From: JAENVT01 sp031424145
Lineage (GTDB): Bacteria > Actinomycetota > Acidimicrobiia > Acidimicrobiales > Ilumatobacteraceae
Reading direction: 5' to 3'
DNA length: 5,534 bases
Assembly (NCBI GenBank): GCA_031424145.1
Contig: JANPGV010000360.1
Span: forward strand, 1 to 5,534
Part shown: piece after piece, positions 4,968-5,534 of the stretch
Layout of the letters: each line of letters begins with the position of its first letter
Position numbering within the stretch: the stretch's first letter is position 1
Notes under the pieces: model-generated
Seen by the model: only the letters and a program-made list of their open reading frames with translations
What the model was told of the DNA's origin: nothing
Database searches by the model: none
Translations under genes and position numbers: made by a program

Positions 4968-5534
4968 ATGGACCCGGCCGTGAGGTTCGCCGAAATCATC
5001 AACGGCGCCTCAGCCGACCGACATCTCGACCTGCTGTGCGCGCTCGTGGCAACGGCCGTCGATCATTCGGCGCACGTGGCGTCGATCATCGTCGGGCTCG
5101 ACAGGGTCGCCGAGTTGTGCCCGCCTTCGTTCGACGGGATCGTCGAGACGCTGTTCGCGTCGGGGATGTTCACCGGTGACGGCGACGACTATTACGATCC
5201 GAGGAACTCGCTGCTCCATGAAGTGCTGGCCAGGCGCGTCGGCATGCCGATCACGCTCAGTGTCGTGGCGATGGAGGTCGGCAAGAGACTCGGCGTGCCC
5301 ATCCGCGGCATCGGTTTACCGGGCCACTTCGTGATCCGCGACAACGAATCGGGAACATTTGCCGATCCCTTCGGGCACGGGCTGCGCTACGACGAGCCAC
5401 GGATGATCGCGTCGTGGAAGCAACGAATGGGTGAGGACGCCACGTTCCGACCGACGATGTTGTCACCGACCAGTGCTCACGAGATCGTCATGCGGATCCT
5501 CAACAACCTCAAGCACAGCCTCGTCGCCCGAGAT
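4968..5534 (+). CDS. SirB1 / transglutaminase-like family protein, partial (3' end outside the window)
   Basis: The frame is open for 189 codons from ATG 4968 to the last base. The core matches the SirB1-type transglutaminase-like fold (Transglut_core2): DDYYDPRNSLLHEVL (73-87), RRVGMPITLS (89-98), GVPIRGIGLPGHFVIR (109-124), FADPF (131-135) and ILNNLKHS (177-184). His120 and Asp133 sit where transglutaminase-fold enzymes carry catalytic His and Asp. The position expected for the catalytic Cys is in the ITLSVV segment (95-100), apparently Ser98, so classical cysteine chemistry is doubtful; I believe this is general in the family. Members usually run to about 270-280 residues with a TPR-like C-terminal part, so roughly 80-90 residues should lie beyond the edge. 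An upstream in-frame GTG at 4935 is possible, but ATG 4968 fits the family and the TACGGT promoter. Leu117 uses the rare TTA codon (5316-5318). The biological role of the family is poorly defined. Confidence 0.88.
   Translation, partial: MDPAVRFAEIINGASADRHLDLLCALVATAVDHSAHVASIIVGLDRVAELCPPSFDGIVETLFASGMFTGDGDDYYDPRNSLLHEVLARRVGMPITLSVVAMEVGKRLGVPIRGIGLPGHFVIRDNESGTFADPFGHGLRYDEPRMIASWKQRMGEDATFRPTMLSPTSAHEIVMRILNNLKHSLVARD

Noticed and set aside
5316..5318. TTA leucine codon in the SirB1-like gene (and another in the acyl-CoA synthetase at 3421-3419) as a sign of bldA-type developmental control
   Set aside because: Two rare codons alone are not evidence of tRNA-based regulation, and nothing suggests a Streptomyces-like developmental host.

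Overview
The window is G+C-rich DNA. Codon use is strongly biased to G or C in the third position, and the gene content is typical of a high-GC actinobacterium: a cytosolic GDPD, a FadD4-like acyl-CoA ligase and a SirB1-type protein. At least three and probably four promoters look leaderless, with a -10-like hexamer only 6-8 nt upstream of the start codon and no Shine-Dalgarno. That also fits Actinobacteriota; Acidimicrobiia is my best guess at class, by inference only. No rRNA, tRNA, insertion sequence, phage gene or CRISPR array is visible.

Layout. Bases 1-283 are non-coding. They hold four head-to-tail copies of a 47-bp repeat (the array is probably cut by the window edge), a partial fifth unit, and a degenerate inverted copy that makes a 21-bp-arm hairpin. 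Next comes a minus-strand glycerophosphodiester phosphodiesterase gene (284-1036). It diverges, across a 22-bp gap, from a plus-strand pair: an aldehyde dehydrogenase of the y4uC/ALDH21-like group (1059-2438) and a dihydrodiol/xylose-dehydrogenase-like Gfo/Idh/MocA oxidoreductase (2435-3370), joined by an ATGA stop-start overlap. Six bases further on, a minus-strand AMP-forming acyl-CoA synthetase (3377-4930) converges on that pair. It diverges across 37 bp from a SirB1/transglutaminase-like gene (4968 to beyond 5534) that runs off the right edge.

How the genes may work together. The ALDH and the Gfo/Idh/MocA enzyme are almost certainly co-transcribed and translationally coupled, so they probably act on the same or consecutive carbonyl or sugar-type substrates; the substrate cannot be read from sequence. 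GDPD (lipid headgroup turnover) and the acyl-CoA synthetase (fatty acid activation) are compatible with lipid catabolism but lie in separate transcription units. The SirB1-like gene looks unrelated.

The most interesting signals are not in the protein families, which are all known. They are the 47-bp tandem repeat with its inverted terminal copy, the 22-bp divergent spacer whose two -10-like elements overlap on opposite strands, the second divergent spacer with mutually exclusive promoters, and a shortened Rossmann domain in the Gfo/Idh/MocA enzyme.
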